The translations under genes and the position numbers were made by a program. Positions 43,085 through 53,470 of a DNA stretch of 64,000 bases are shown one piece after another. The stretch's first letter is position 1; each line of letters starts with the position of its first letter. The stretch spans positions 434,001 to 498,000 of the forward strand of contig CAUWAG010000018.1 of the NCBI GenBank assembly GCA_963556695.1, read 5' to 3'. The notes under the pieces are model-generated. The model was not told the origin of the DNA. It did not search any database and saw only the letters and a list, made by a program, of their open reading frames with translations. The DNA is from Anthostomella pinea (Eukaryota > Ascomycota > Sordariomycetes > Xylariales > Xylariaceae).

Positions 43085-44689
43085 CGAGACCCTTTATTTC
43101 TATTTGAAAGCTTGCCAAGAAGTTCTACCTATCAATCTCTATATTGGCTCAAAGAATCGCCGGCTAACTATCACAACGTTATCGATAGCATGTTCAATTC
43201 TTTGAAACTTACGATTTTTGAAGAAAACGCCATTTGCTCCTTCATACTCGACCTGGATGCGCGAGCATTTCTGCACCGGTACACTTATGTTGAAGATATG
43301 GCGAATCAGTTATTGGTAGCACGTGGGACTGGACGCGTCAGAAAGAACTAGATGGCAAACTTCATCAAACGTACACCAGGTCTCCAGACGCATTTTTATC
43401 GCAGGATGGACTATTCAAAGGTTTTGAACAAAGATCCGGATGCATATCACGTATAATTTCGCTAAATTGCGGTAACAATCACAAAACATGGTATCTAAGA
43501 CACGGATATTTATAACTTCAACGAGACTGGGTTTATGATGGGCATTATTGGGTTTGGCATAGTCATTACAAGCGTCAAAAGACATGGCAGGTCTAGACAA
43601 GCTCAGTAAGGTAATAGAGAATGGTCTATAATGATTTCTGCTATCAATACTGATGGTTGGGTGGTCCTGCGGTTTATCATTTTACAGGGCAAACCCCACC
43701 TCGCATCATGGTATTGCAACACAATATTATCACGCAATTAAAAGGTGGCTATGTCCGATAACTGATAGACTACGAATAAGATCGGTTTGAAATGAATTGA
43801 GTATTTCTATAAGTATACTAGGCTGTATATGACAGCCGGTAAATGCCTCCTCATCCCAGATGGCCACAAAAGCCACCACTCTCAGGTTTTTGAGAATTAT
43901 TGTCAGAATAATGATATCATTACCCTTTGTATGTCGGCCCACTTGTTACATAGATTCCAGCCTTTAAATATTAGCTGTTTTAGCCCGCTCAAACAAGCTT
44001 ACGGTTGTATGATTGAGGATCTCATCCGGCGTCATATAACCCATGTTTCGAAAGAGGACTTCCTTACAGTGTTTTGTGAAGCATATAACGCTGTTATAAT
44101 GCCAGGAAATATTCGAGCAGGTTTCAGTGCCATTAGGCTTGTTCCTTTTGACCCAGAAAGTGTCATTTCAAAGCTTGATACTGTCACTGTCGTACGAACA
44201 CCGTCGCCAGACCCCAATCTGCCACCCACTACTTGGGCTTCAAAGACGCCTGTGACCATTAACAAAGCGGTAAACCAATTGGTTCATATTCAAAATCGAG
44301 TCAGAAATCACCAAGGAAGCTCACTTACATCAATAATTGATACGTTAAGCTCGTTTTTAAAGGCTACATACGGTCATATGCACAAGGTCACTTTGGTTGA
44401 TTCCTGGGTCCGCGAGTTAAAAGAGGCCAACCACTTACTAAACAAACACCAGAGAACAAAAAATAAATGTCTAATAAAAAGAGGAGTACTTCCTGTTAAA
44501 AATATAATAGGTCTTTAGACTGCAAAGGATAGTACTGAGCTAGCAAAATAGGAAATGAGTGAAGGTAGTCGTTGTCCAAAGAGGGCAGCAGTGCGTGAGC
44601 GACGTTGTGACGTTTACAGTAATACTGGCCATAATACGCAAACTTGTACAATAGAGATAAAAACGTATGAAAAAGAGGAATCTGATTAA
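43085..44689 (+). pseudogene. Fot1/pogo-like transposase pseudogene
   Basis: The HTH/CENP-B-like part reads through ENAICSFILDLDARAF and MANQLLVARGTGRVRKN, then hits TAG at 43349 where TGG (Trp) is normal, followed by ATG for GTG; both are G-to-A changes typical of RIP. More stops and frame damage follow at 43440-43520. The DDE domain resumes with YNFNETGFMMGI (about 43510-43545), where the first catalytic Asp (family NFDETGF) is Asn, again G to A. LLIPDGHKSHHS (about 43850) keeps the second Asp, and HRFQPLNISCFSPLKQAYG follows. After TAG at 44516 and at about 44546 a zinc-knuckle-like end RCDVYSNTGHNTQTC is still readable to TAA at 44687. It is non-functional. Confidence 0.85.
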
Positions 44690-44759
44690 TTAGATTAAAT
44701 TCAATGCGTTGTGATTAAGTTATTTGACATGTTGGTTGGAAGGTGGGTGAAACTGTCCT

Positions 44760-44895
44760 GCTCGCTTGTGTGTCCCGCTCGCTTGTGTGTCCCGCTCGCT
44801 TGTGTGTCCCGCTCGCTTGTGTGTCCCGCTCGCTTGTGTGTTCAACTCGCTTGTGTGTCCCCTTTGCTTGTGTGTCCCGCTTGCTTGTGACCTAC
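44760..44895. repeat. Eight 17-bp subterminal repeats at the right end of the Fot1-like element
   Basis: The unit GCTCGCTTGTGTGTCCC is repeated from 44760 with perfect 17-bp spacing. The first four copies are identical, copies five to seven differ slightly, and the eighth becomes the terminal GCTTGCTTGTGACCTAC. The left end (42932-42972) carries only two inverted copies and part of a third. Confidence 0.9.
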
Positions 44896-45149
44896 ATCAA
44901 TAAATATAATAATCTTATAAAATCTCTTTGAACGTTAAGTGCTTTAATAAATAAATATTATTACTTTGTCCCTCTTTTTATAGCTAAGATAGCGACTTTC
45001 TTATGAAATATCTCGCTTACTTTTACCATTTTATAAATAAAGTTTATAACGATAATATTAATAATATAGTTTCAATAACGTACGCGGTATTATTTAACTA
45101 ATCATTTAACGTTTTTATTATTAAAATCGGTATTAAAATGTTAAGATAT

Positions 45150-45412
45150 TTGTCTCGCTTCCATAAATGTATTGTAATGATACAAGGACCCTTATTAACT
45201 ATTGACGTATAATGAACTCTGGTTGAAGGAAAAGAAAGATCTGGAGATGCATCCAAATTAGTGGGCAGCTAGATGTGGGCAGTCGTCCCCCACCAGACCC
45301 ACTAGGGCATGGATCAACCCGTTGTCTGATCAGTCACGTGCTTAGTCACGTGACCCGGGGACCATGGGGACCATCGCTAGACCTGATAGATGGTGGAACT
45401 ATCACAATATTA
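45150..45412. other. Non-RIPed segment 1 within the AT-rich island
   Basis: About 260 bp of normal composition with abundant CA and TG dinucleotides, sharply bounded by AT-rich DNA. It contains AGTCACGTG twice (the second within palindrome GTCACGTGAC at about 45342-45351) and GGGGACCAT twice. No coding sequence is seen. It is possibly a short later insertion or an LTR piece. Confidence 0.5.
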
Positions 45413-45639
45413 ATTAAAACGCTTTATCGTTAATTAGTAACACGAAGATTAGTAAGAAAATCTTTAATAAGAAAAAAAGCCTATTATTAACGTTACTAAA
45501 TATATAAAAGCTTATTTTATTACGTATTATATATGTTTTATAGTCTTTATTATATAATGCAGCATATTTTCGTTAATAACCGTTCAATATACGCTATATT
45601 ATAATAAAGCAACAACGTTACTTAGAATTAAAATTGATA

Positions 45640-45850
45640 AATTATGTCATAATGCCTGCGGCGTTGTATGGGAACCTAGTGTTGTATGTCGAAAATAACA
45701 AGGTGAGAAAGAAAAGGGAAGCCAGCAAGGTGGTGTGCGCAGCACACACCTTGAGTGGTGGTCCCGTTCCTTCTTTATCTAATGTATACGTGACCTGATG
45801 ACTCAGTATCCATCCATCCAGGTGGATACGGCTGTACACCGTCACATATT
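45640..45850. mobile_element. Non-RIPed segment 2, possible solo LTR
   Basis: About 200 bp of normal composition between AT-rich flanks. It begins near TGTCATAATG (45645) and ends CCGTCACA (45848), TG...CA ends typical of LTRs. A near-perfect palindrome, AAGGTGGTGTGC/GCACACACCTT, lies at about 45728-45753. On the minus strand ATTAGATAAAG could be a poly-A signal region. No target duplication was found, so the LTR call is tentative; a MITE is possible. Confidence 0.3.
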
Positions 45851-47190
45851 AAATAATTATATTAAATATTCATTTTTATAAGAATTTGATATATATATTA
45901 AAAAAGTAAATTTTCAACTTAATATTTTCTTATAAGTATTTTATTAGAACTTTATGAGCTTTATTAAACGTTATAATAAATTATATATAAACAAATAGAT
46001 TAATAAACAGCTTTTTAAGAAGTTAAAAGTTAAAAGATGATATTAATAAATAAAACGGTTAGTAATTAATATTTTAAAAGGGCAAATTATAAACCGTAAT
46101 ATATTTAACAAGTAATGTTTGAAAGTTTTTAAATATTCTAATAATAAGAAGCTGCTTTTATGCATAGTTTATAACTTATTAATAAACGTTAAACGTACTG
46201 AAGTTGTTGATCAACTGATTAAGAACTATGTTAATTAAAAGATATTTAAATAAAACGCTTTAAACGATTAAATTATTCTGTAAGAAATATTATCAGGTTT
46301 TTTAACCTTAAAAAAACTTATAACGCTCTTAGTTACTAAGCTAATAAAAGTTTTTATAAACTCGGTATTATCGTAAATATAATAAAACAATGCCCTATTT
46401 TTAAAAGCGTATTTATTATCTTAGTTAGTAAAAAAGATTTTAAGTTAAAGAATAACACATTGAACGAATTTTATTTTTTTTAATTGTAGAGTAAAGATAT
46501 ATTTAATTGTACTGAACGCGATTATTAAATTTTATTACCGAGTCGAGTTTTTAAAGATTAAACATCTTTAAGTCTCGATTTGCTATTCTATTATAACGCG
46601 TTAAGGTATATTAACGCGCTTACTAGTATAAAAAAAAGCTTATAAATAGTATAATGCAGTAAAAATTAAGTAAATAATAAAAAGTTAAACAGGGGAAAGA
46701 ATTGATAGCAACCTGTACAACCCGAAATAAATTAATATAAAAGCTTGAAATATAATGCTTTTAAAACGGTAATTAGTTTTAAAGTTATATAAGTTTAAAG
46801 TAATTATTTTATTATATAATTAAAAAGTATTCAGCTATAAACTAACCTTATAATATATTTTTAAAAATAATAATAACGATTAAAACAACCGCTTAACATC
46901 TTAGAGATTCTACTAATAAGGCTAATTAACCGTATTAATAAATGGTAATAAAGTCTAAATATTCTTAATTAAAGTTAAAATAAAAATCTTGGAAAGCTTT
47001 TAAAGCTTTAATACTATATAAAACAAGTCTTTATATAAATATTAAAAGATTTTTAAGGCTTACTCAACCAAAATTAAATCTAAAAACCTTATATTTAGCT
47101 TGCAAATATTGTAAAGACCTCGATTTAATCAAATCAAGCCAAATCAAGCCATTAAATCAATCAGATCGGCTTGATCTGATAGTGACACTG

Positions 47191-50100
47191 GATGGAAACG
47201 GCCTCTTGACGACGACATGGGTACATAAGGTACAGTGTCTTGAGGACAGCTCGATCGAGGCAAAATACACCGAGGTGAGGGCGGCTTATGCAGTAATAAT
47301 AAAGAAGGTGCTGACAGAAGAATCTATCACTCCACCACGACGGTTCCAAGGTTGGGATCTCCATTCTTCAACCTGGAAAGTTGGGGATCGTCAGCACTTG
47401 CTGCGGCGTGCCGTCTGCCGTCTGCCGTCTGCCTGAGCTCAGTCTTACAAGGGTAGGCGGACCCCCGTACGAAAGTGTTCACTTTTGCATCGTTCATTTC
47501 CCAGACGACCTGGCCGACTCTCCCAGAACTCCCAGGGGTGGCCAACATCCCGGCATCCCGCTCTTTCACCACGCCAGCCCTACACTTTGGCCGACTCTTT
47601 GCGCGTGGAAGAGCGGTCAGCTTATGACTTATTATGGCCGCCCGTACTCTACGCACCTGAACATCATCTTGCGGTGAATCTAGCAGACATGCATCGGCAA
47701 GCATCTAGGACGCATTTCCCGGCTTTTTCGAAAGCGCTGGGCTCCGCATTCATTCACTTGAACTGTGGTGTACCATGTCAAGGTACACGGTAAGGAAGGC
47801 CGCCTACTAGCATCAACGCTCTTGTCAGAAGTTCCAGCCGTCCAAGTCTTGACCTGGCATACTACGCAGTGTATTTTCTCTTTGCACCCGTACACAAGGG
47901 GCAGAAATCGTTGGTCACCGCGCTGTTTTCGCAGGATTCGAGGCGACATTCGCTTCGTGGTCGACTATGGCGCAGCTGATCACGAACCAGGTCGCAAGGC
48001 TGGGACGATGCTATAAACAGCACCACCACTACCACCCGCCGTATTCGTCGGGTCTGCCCATCTGTGGCCGCCTCACCGAGACCCCTTGAGCCCATCTACT
48101 GTGTAGCCTCCCAGATCCCCGCGTCGAAATGGTCTATCGACGTGTCCTTCTCACTCACTCTCCCCTTCAGCACCATCGTCGGGCATCAGCTAAACACAAT
48201 GCCCATGGAAAGGAGCTCCCGCCATCTGAGTGGCCAAGAACGTCTCTACCCCCCAACCTCGTTTTCGGCTCGACTCGTATTCCGCGGGCATTGTTAGACT
48301 CCTATGTCCGTGATGCTAACTGCCAGGCGGGCTTCGCAAAAACTTACCAACCCCCCGCCGTGGAGTATCGTAAGAGAGTTCTGACTGCCAATCTCGCGGA
48401 TGCCGGCTGAGCGCTTAAACTTGGCTGTCCGGGATCAGAGTCTTCCATGCAGAGTCCAAACCATAGGAAGTACAGTACAGGTGTCCAGGATGGTAACCAG
48501 TAGCGTACCCCATGCCCCCAGATATCCAGTTAGGTAGGTACCGGCATGGCAGGCATCGCCAGATTCTAAGGGACTATAGCTCTGACTCGTTGAGTGAGAG
48601 GATACCTTTATGGTACCGCAAGGGGGATATTGGGGACTATTTTCTACCATGCGGTTGCTCGACCTGGACCTGCCTCCCCCCAGCTCTCACCAGGCTTCGT
48701 TCCAAGAAAGGCTTTTCGTTCAAAGGCGGATCTGGTCTTTGGTACGGTATCGATCGATGAGACAAGTACTTATCCACGTACAGGAACGATCGCCGCCATA
48801 CCAAACATGGCATCCGGGGGATCCTACTTGTCGGCCGAGCGAGTCCCCTGGTACACTGAAGGTCGAGAGAGTTCAGCTCAGAGCACGCAACGACCACACC
48901 ATGCATACCGGACCGGGTTGATAGACACGCTGGGGGAACGACGCAGAGGTATCATGCTCAAGCTTTGGGGCGCTTGAGTTCGTTCTGATTTGTAATCTCA
49001 CACACCCTGAGGTCTTCGGCCGATCACGGTTGAGGGTTGCAATGCAACCAGGACGGGCTTAGTAGCTTGTCCTTTCGTGTCGTCTCCCGTACGGCCGTAG
49101 TAATAATAAAAGGTCCTATCTTTACACATAACACAGGTGGATCAATGCCAGCCGAACACCCCCCCCCCCCCCCCCCCCCCTGTTTAATGTACACTGGGAG
49201 TGGTACTGGCACAGACTTGATGAAGGTATACATTCTCAAGGAAAATTGCATCAACCACGGCTCGAAGTGGCTTCTGGCGCTTGTTTCGAGTCCTGTCTTT
49301 GACCTGGCCCACTGTTCCCAAAAAAAAACAGGGGGAAGGTGAAAGGCGATTCTCGCTCGACCAGACCTATTCTGGTTTCATACTTCAGCTTTGGGAGTCG
49401 GAAGATCCCGAGCAAAGGCGAGGCAGATTTGGTGGCAGCTCCCCAATCCGGTACCCAGGTACAGTGATGGAGCTAGAAAAGTGACGCCGTTGCTGTACTT
49501 TGCGGTACGGCGTCGATGGCACCATTCGCATCGCAACGTGCCTGCCGGGTGTCGTCACGTGGGAATAAATGCATCACAGGGGATCACACACCACGTGGTA
49601 AACGCTCGAAGTCTTCTGGTGCCGTGTCGGGATATATTCCATCACCGTCAGCGTTGGTCAGCCACCTGGTGGAGACACGGTTGGTGTTGGATGCCCCAGC
49701 CCTGTCCCCCTAGTAGTCCAGGCTGCATGATGAGCGCGGTTATGTTGGGGCGAAGCACGCTGTTGGGTGTGATGGCATATCGGTTGCGGCACGACGTAGT
49801 CGCACCGGCACAAAATGCTGCTATAATCTATTGTTAGAAGCAGATGTGCCGCAACCCAACATGTTCGACTACGACCCTCCACCTGGGGGTGCCGGAGTGC
49901 CAGGGGTTGTGCAGTGGCCAGGTGCTCATGGCAGTGGTCACCGATGCGCCTGGGAGAAGGATGGAACCAACCAACCAACGCACGAGGCCTGGCAAGTGTT
50001 GGCCGGCTGAACGTCACGGTGTACTCGAAGGAGCGGCAGCAGACACAGTGTGCTGTATCGAGAACGTCAAATGTACCGTGAATGACCCGCTACAAGCGAA

Positions 50101-50410
50101 TATCAGGGGGTGATGCTGTGATAGTGGTTGCTCTCGTCGACGGCCGAATGACTTTGCAAGCCAGGGTGCTCAGGAGACATCAACTAGGCCAATAGCCTTG
50201 TATTCCAAATATTCAAGGGGTAGGGCGACCCCTATAACGCGTCGGGCCCAGACAGACGTCGCCGCCACCAACACAACGTACTGCGCAAGGTACCAAGAAT
50301 GAGAACGGAATAGGGTATTCGCTGTCTATATGCTAACCTTCCTCCATGCTACCTTTCCACCGAAGCAGAGAACGCCACGATATGCCATGAACAGCTCTGA
50401 TCACCGACAC
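47191..50410. other. 3.2 kb spacer, AT-rich island to DDHD phospholipase 3' end
   Basis: Composition is normal. No recognised protein; open frames up to 148 codons resemble no family. It has (TGCCGTC) repeats near 47410-47432, the poly-C tract at 49159-49180 and an A-run at 49320-49327. Gene remnants cannot be excluded. Confidence 0.55.
49159..49180 (+). repeat. Poly-C tract of 22
   Basis: Twenty-two consecutive C between ACA and TG. The exact length is likely to be uncertain in sequencing, and such G/C runs are unstable. Confidence 0.85.
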
Positions 50411-53400
50411 TCAACTTGCGGATGGAAGGGCCCGCTTCGTGATTTTCATTGCCCTCATTGCCGGCAACGTGTTCGCCCTCCCTGGTTTCCTCCCTATCTC
50501 CTGGCACAGCATGCGGATAAAGTCATGGTTAAGCCAATAACTGGTATGTGCACTCAACATGTTCAGATACTGTAGCTCAAGTGGCCCACCACCAGATCGC
50601 AGGAAGTAATCGATCTGCCCGTTATCGTTGAGAAGGAATGCCTTTTTCTCGGCAATGTCTTCGCGTGTGAAATCGTGGACTTCTAGCTCAAGCTGCGACG
50701 GAAGGCGTACCGTCGGAGGCATGACCAGGGCAGGCTTCGCAGCACCCGCGGGCGAAGATGAAGCCCCGGGGATGAAGCCCTTCACGGCGCTGCCCACAGA
50801 TTGCAGAAAAGAGGGCGACGCACTGGGGACGTATGCCGTCTTCAAGCTCGCTGCGTATTTTGGATCCACAGTGCCATTGAGTAGGTAAGCGACGGCGTCC
50901 TCTCGGGCCAGGATGTTATAGATGTTGTCTACTGCCAGACACCCGAACATGCCGGCATCGCCAATGACATCTCCGTCGGTGGTGTCCGCCGGGTGGGCCC
51001 CCGGCTTCGTCCGGCCCCTCCGGGGCAGCAACGTACCCCTTTCAAGCAACAGGAAGAATGCGGCGGGACTACCGACTAGGAAAATGTTCTTGGTGTCGAA
51101 CTCGAAGAATTTGGTCTGCGGCGGCTCCGCCAGCTGCAGAGCGGGTATCGTTGTTGGTTGCCTCGATAATACCTCGACGGACATGACACTGCCCAGAGAA
51201 TGGCCGATAAGATGGACTCGTCCGTTCTCTGAGAAGCCGCTGTTATTCCGGCACCATAGTCTGTAAACGCGGTTGGCTTCGCCGACCAGGGCCGAAACCA
51301 TCTTCGGCTTGTGATGACTCATGTAGAATGGTATATCAAACATAACATCGGATATCATGCTTCGGACTGCAGGGATGGTCTTGGGCTCGATATCCTTTAA
51401 ACTGAAGCCCTCGGGCGTATAGTCCGCTTTATCTTCCTCCTTCAGCGGCCCGCCGTCCTCGAACGAAAGGTTCTGTCTCCAATTGACTGGAAGAACCATG
51501 ATGCCATTCTGACCATCCCGAAGAACCCCCCTGACGGCCTCACTCCCGAGTTCGACGTTGACCGCTCGACGAAATGCATTGATAGCATGTGTGAAGTGAT
51601 AGTTCTCCACTCGCTCCGCCAACTTCTGCCCAATCCCGTGGACAACCAATACGAGGTCTGTAACCTGGCTGCGTTGCTTCTCTGCCATACAGGCTGAGCA
51701 GACACCATCGCGGTTACGACTACGGGCATAACCGGCGGCGGCGGCTCTCGCATGTGGTGTGTCCTGCTGTTGTACCTGCTTCTTCTGGTGCGTTTTCGTC
51801 CACGTCTCGTAGTCAAACCCCCGTACAACAGGAATGCCGATAGTGAGACCTTTGGCTATCTTGGCTACGGGCCGGCGGCCGTAGTATGCAGATGGTTTCA
51901 AGCTCGGCTTCAAGAGAAAGGCTGTCATTTCATCCTTGTATATCACGTGGTAATGCTCAAATTTCTTTCGAGGTTGCAACGGCAGGGAGTTGTCTTCGTT
52001 CGGAGTTGGGAGCAGGCTTCCCTCGGCAGCAGCTTCGCCGCGGAAGCAACGAGCAGCGCAAAATGGGTTACTTGATACAGAGGGTTCCGATGACTCGTCC
52101 TCCGTCTTGGCGGATGAACTGGACATTGTTGGCCATAGGGGATGAGAAACCTTCTCCTCACCAAGCGGACCTACTTCTATAGCACACCTAAGCTCGTCAT
52201 TCCAAGTCTCGGTATGGGGCTTCAGCTCCCGATAGCCCGCCTCGAGTTGATTGGCGACGGCAGGATCAATAGGTCGCATATCATCCCGATAGAACCACGT
52301 GGCCCGGAGGACGGTACTCAAATCATTCACAGGGGACCAGTAGATAGGCTTCATTTGCAAGGCGGGGAGAGTCACCTCATGCAGCCTAGATACCCCTACT
52401 GGGACATGGACAGAGGCTCTTGACGCTTGTCGCCCGCGCTCCGGCAGTGATGATGGGGATCCTGTTGGCGCAGGAACGCGTTTCTGCTCCTTGGTAGGCA
52501 TTGTGGTAGTTGGTGAAGTGGCAGTCTTGGGTACGGACGATGGCGGAGAGAAGGTTGTAGACTCAGGAGTACCCACTCGGACGAAAGGCCTTCCCGAGAT
52601 GCCGTCGTCGACCAATGAAGATTTGGCGGGAATATTTATATTCGCATTGTGCTCGACGGAGGAGGCATATGCTTTCGTCTGGGACTGTGCCCTGCGCCTT
52701 CCATCTGATACGTCTCTGCTCGAAGGCCGACTGCTGGACGTCGGCTCGGCGTGCATCTCAACCAAAGAATTCCCCCGCAGGCGACGGGAAGCAAATCTGT
52801 GGGATGTCTCCGACTTGGCTACGACGGAGGCTGGCGAGTCGGTATGCATAGTGCTCATCTTGTCCATGACGGCCAGGGCAACGCTTTCTCGGTCTAGTGT
52901 ATGTTGGTTCCTTCGTGCGACAGCGCAGAAAGACGTCCGTAGCGCAGTGGCGACATGGACAAGAAGTGCCGGGCAGCAAACCGAATGGGCAGAGTCCGGC
53001 ACAGGCAAAGGCTCGTCGGCATTCGGTATCGAGTCCCGTGCTGGCCCTTCGCGGGCGTGCTTCTCGGCATGCTCCACGGCGAGATGGTCTATGATGGCAG
53101 CTAACTTATCGGCATTGGCGCGGGCGAGGGGAGGGCTCGGGCTTCTACGACGGCGGGCGTGGCTATGATTTCTTCGATGTTCGTCGCTGGCGAGACCCAG
53201 CCAGGCCTTTTCCAGGGCGTTATTGTCGCCCGGCGAGAATGGCTGCAGACTTGCCCTCGCGGCCTTGGCATCGGTGGCGACGGCGATGGTCGAGGTGGAA
53301 AGGGGGTCGTCGATGGGTATGGGTGACATGTAGAAGTATTGAGCGTTGACAGCAGGTATTCCATCGGTATGGTCCGGGGAGAAGGGGTGGGTTACCGGGG

Positions 53401-53470
53401 CCAGGCGACATTGCGGACCGAGGTTGTGCGGCTCTGTCGGCTTCCCGTAGTAGGGAGTGTTGGAAGACAT
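50411..53470 (-). CDS. DDHD-domain phospholipase (PA-PLA1 family)
   Basis: A single exon of 1019 residues starts at the ATG at 53470. The lipase core begins DLVLVVHGIGQKLAERVENY (about residue 610), and the nucleophile motif GHSLGS lies at 756-761 with Ser758. The DDHD domain follows: FDTKNIFLVGSPAAFFLLLE, later FGCLAVDNIYNILAREDAVAYLLNGT, and the end segment DYFLRSGGGPLELQYLNML plus SYWLNHDFIRMLCQEIG. This family releases a fatty acid from phosphatidic acid or related lipids; human DDHD1/2 and yeast Ddl1 (a mitochondrial phospholipase) are relatives. The N-terminal 350 residues are Ser/Thr/Pro-rich and appear disordered, with no obvious signal peptide or transmembrane segment. WWE-like sequence near YWSPVNDLSTVLRATWFYRD precedes the core. 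It is divergent from the phosphatase gene by 1.7 kb. Confidence 0.93.
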   Translation of the reverse strand: MSSNTPYYGKPTEPHNLGPQCRLAPVTHPFSPDHTDGIPAVNAQYFYMSPIPIDDPLSTSTIAVATDAKAARASLQPFSPGDNNALEKAWLGLASDEHRRNHSHARRRRSPSPPLARANADKLAAIIDHLAVEHAEKHAREGPARDSIPNADEPLPVPDSAHSVCCPALLVHVATALRTSFCAVARRNQHTLDRESVALAVMDKMSTMHTDSPASVVAKSETSHRFASRRLRGNSLVEMHAEPTSSSRPSSRDVSDGRRRAQSQTKAYASSVEHNANINIPAKSSLVDDGISGRPFVRVGTPESTTFSPPSSVPKTATSPTTTMPTKEQKRVPAPTGSPSSLPERGRQASRASVHVPVGVSRLHEVTLPALQMKPIYWSPVNDLSTVLRATWFYRDDMRPIDPAVANQLEAGYRELKPHTETWNDELRCAIEVGPLGEEKVSHPLWPTMSSSSAKTEDESSEPSVSSNPFCAARCFRGEAAAEGSLLPTPNEDNSLPLQPRKKFEHYHVIYKDEMTAFLLKPSLKPSAYYGRRPVAKIAKGLTIGIPVVRGFDYETWTKTHQKKQVQQQDTPHARAAAAGYARSRNRDGVCSACMAEKQRSQVTDLVLVVHGIGQKLAERVENYHFTHAINAFRRAVNVELGSEAVRGVLRDGQNGIMVLPVNWRQNLSFEDGGPLKEEDKADYTPEGFSLKDIEPKTIPAVRSMISDVMFDIPFYMSHHKPKMVSALVGEANRVYRLWCRNNSGFSENGRVHLIGHSLGSVMSVEVLSRQPTTIPALQLAEPPQTKFFEFDTKNIFLVGSPAAFFLLLERGTLLPRRGRTKPGAHPADTTDGDVIGDAGMFGCLAVDNIYNILAREDAVAYLLNGTVDPKYAASLKTAYVPSASPSFLQSVGSAVKGFIPGASSSPAGAAKPALVMPPTVRLPSQLELEVHDFTREDIAEKKAFLLNDNGQIDYFLRSGGGPLELQYLNMLSAHTSYWLNHDFIRMLCQEIGRKPGRANTLPAMRAMKITKRALPSAS

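Larger units (their letters stand above)
42931..44896 (+). mobile_element. Nested Fot1/pogo-type DNA transposon, defective
   Basis: Left terminal sequence CGTAGGTCACCAGTAAGC at 42931-42948 and on to 42972 is mirrored at the right end by GCTTGCTTGTGACCTAC (879-895 of the 44 kb block, ending 44895-44896), matching along about 40 bp with a few transitions. Between them lies a degraded pogo-family transposase. About 1.97 kb fits Fot1 elements (1.9-2.2 kb). A TA precedes base 42930, as expected for pogo insertion, but the other side reads CA, so the exact end is uncertain. The element is less AT-rich than its surroundings, so it probably arrived later than the host element's main RIP damage. Confidence 0.8.
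41536..47190. mobile_element. RIP-degraded transposon island, hAT-like ends (inferred)
   Basis: The island is 5655 bp of very AT-rich DNA. CAGCGTCGCTATCAGATC at 41536-41553, continuing AAGC to 41557, is matched in reverse complement by 47169-47190, 20 of 22 bases, with both differences transitions. Outside lie GATGGAGA (41528-41535) and GATGGAAA (47191-47198), a candidate 8-bp target duplication with one transition. Ends starting CAG and 8-bp duplications are known traits of hAT elements. Without the nested 1.97 kb Fot1-type insert the element would be about 3.7 kb. RIP is visible directly: 46321-46380 contains no CA or TG but three CG. No hAT coding sequence can be read, so class rests on ends alone. 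The left duplication lies in a hexamer array, which weakens it. Confidence 0.5.

Noticed and set aside
44760..44895. Regular 17-bp repeats as a CRISPR array
   Set aside because: Units are contiguous with no spacers, in a eukaryotic genome, and match the transposon end.
41536..47190. AT-rich island as mitochondrial insertion or centromere
   Set aside because: No mitochondrial genes or tRNAs, a nuclear transposon inside, only 5.7 kb long, and CA/TG depletion points to RIP.
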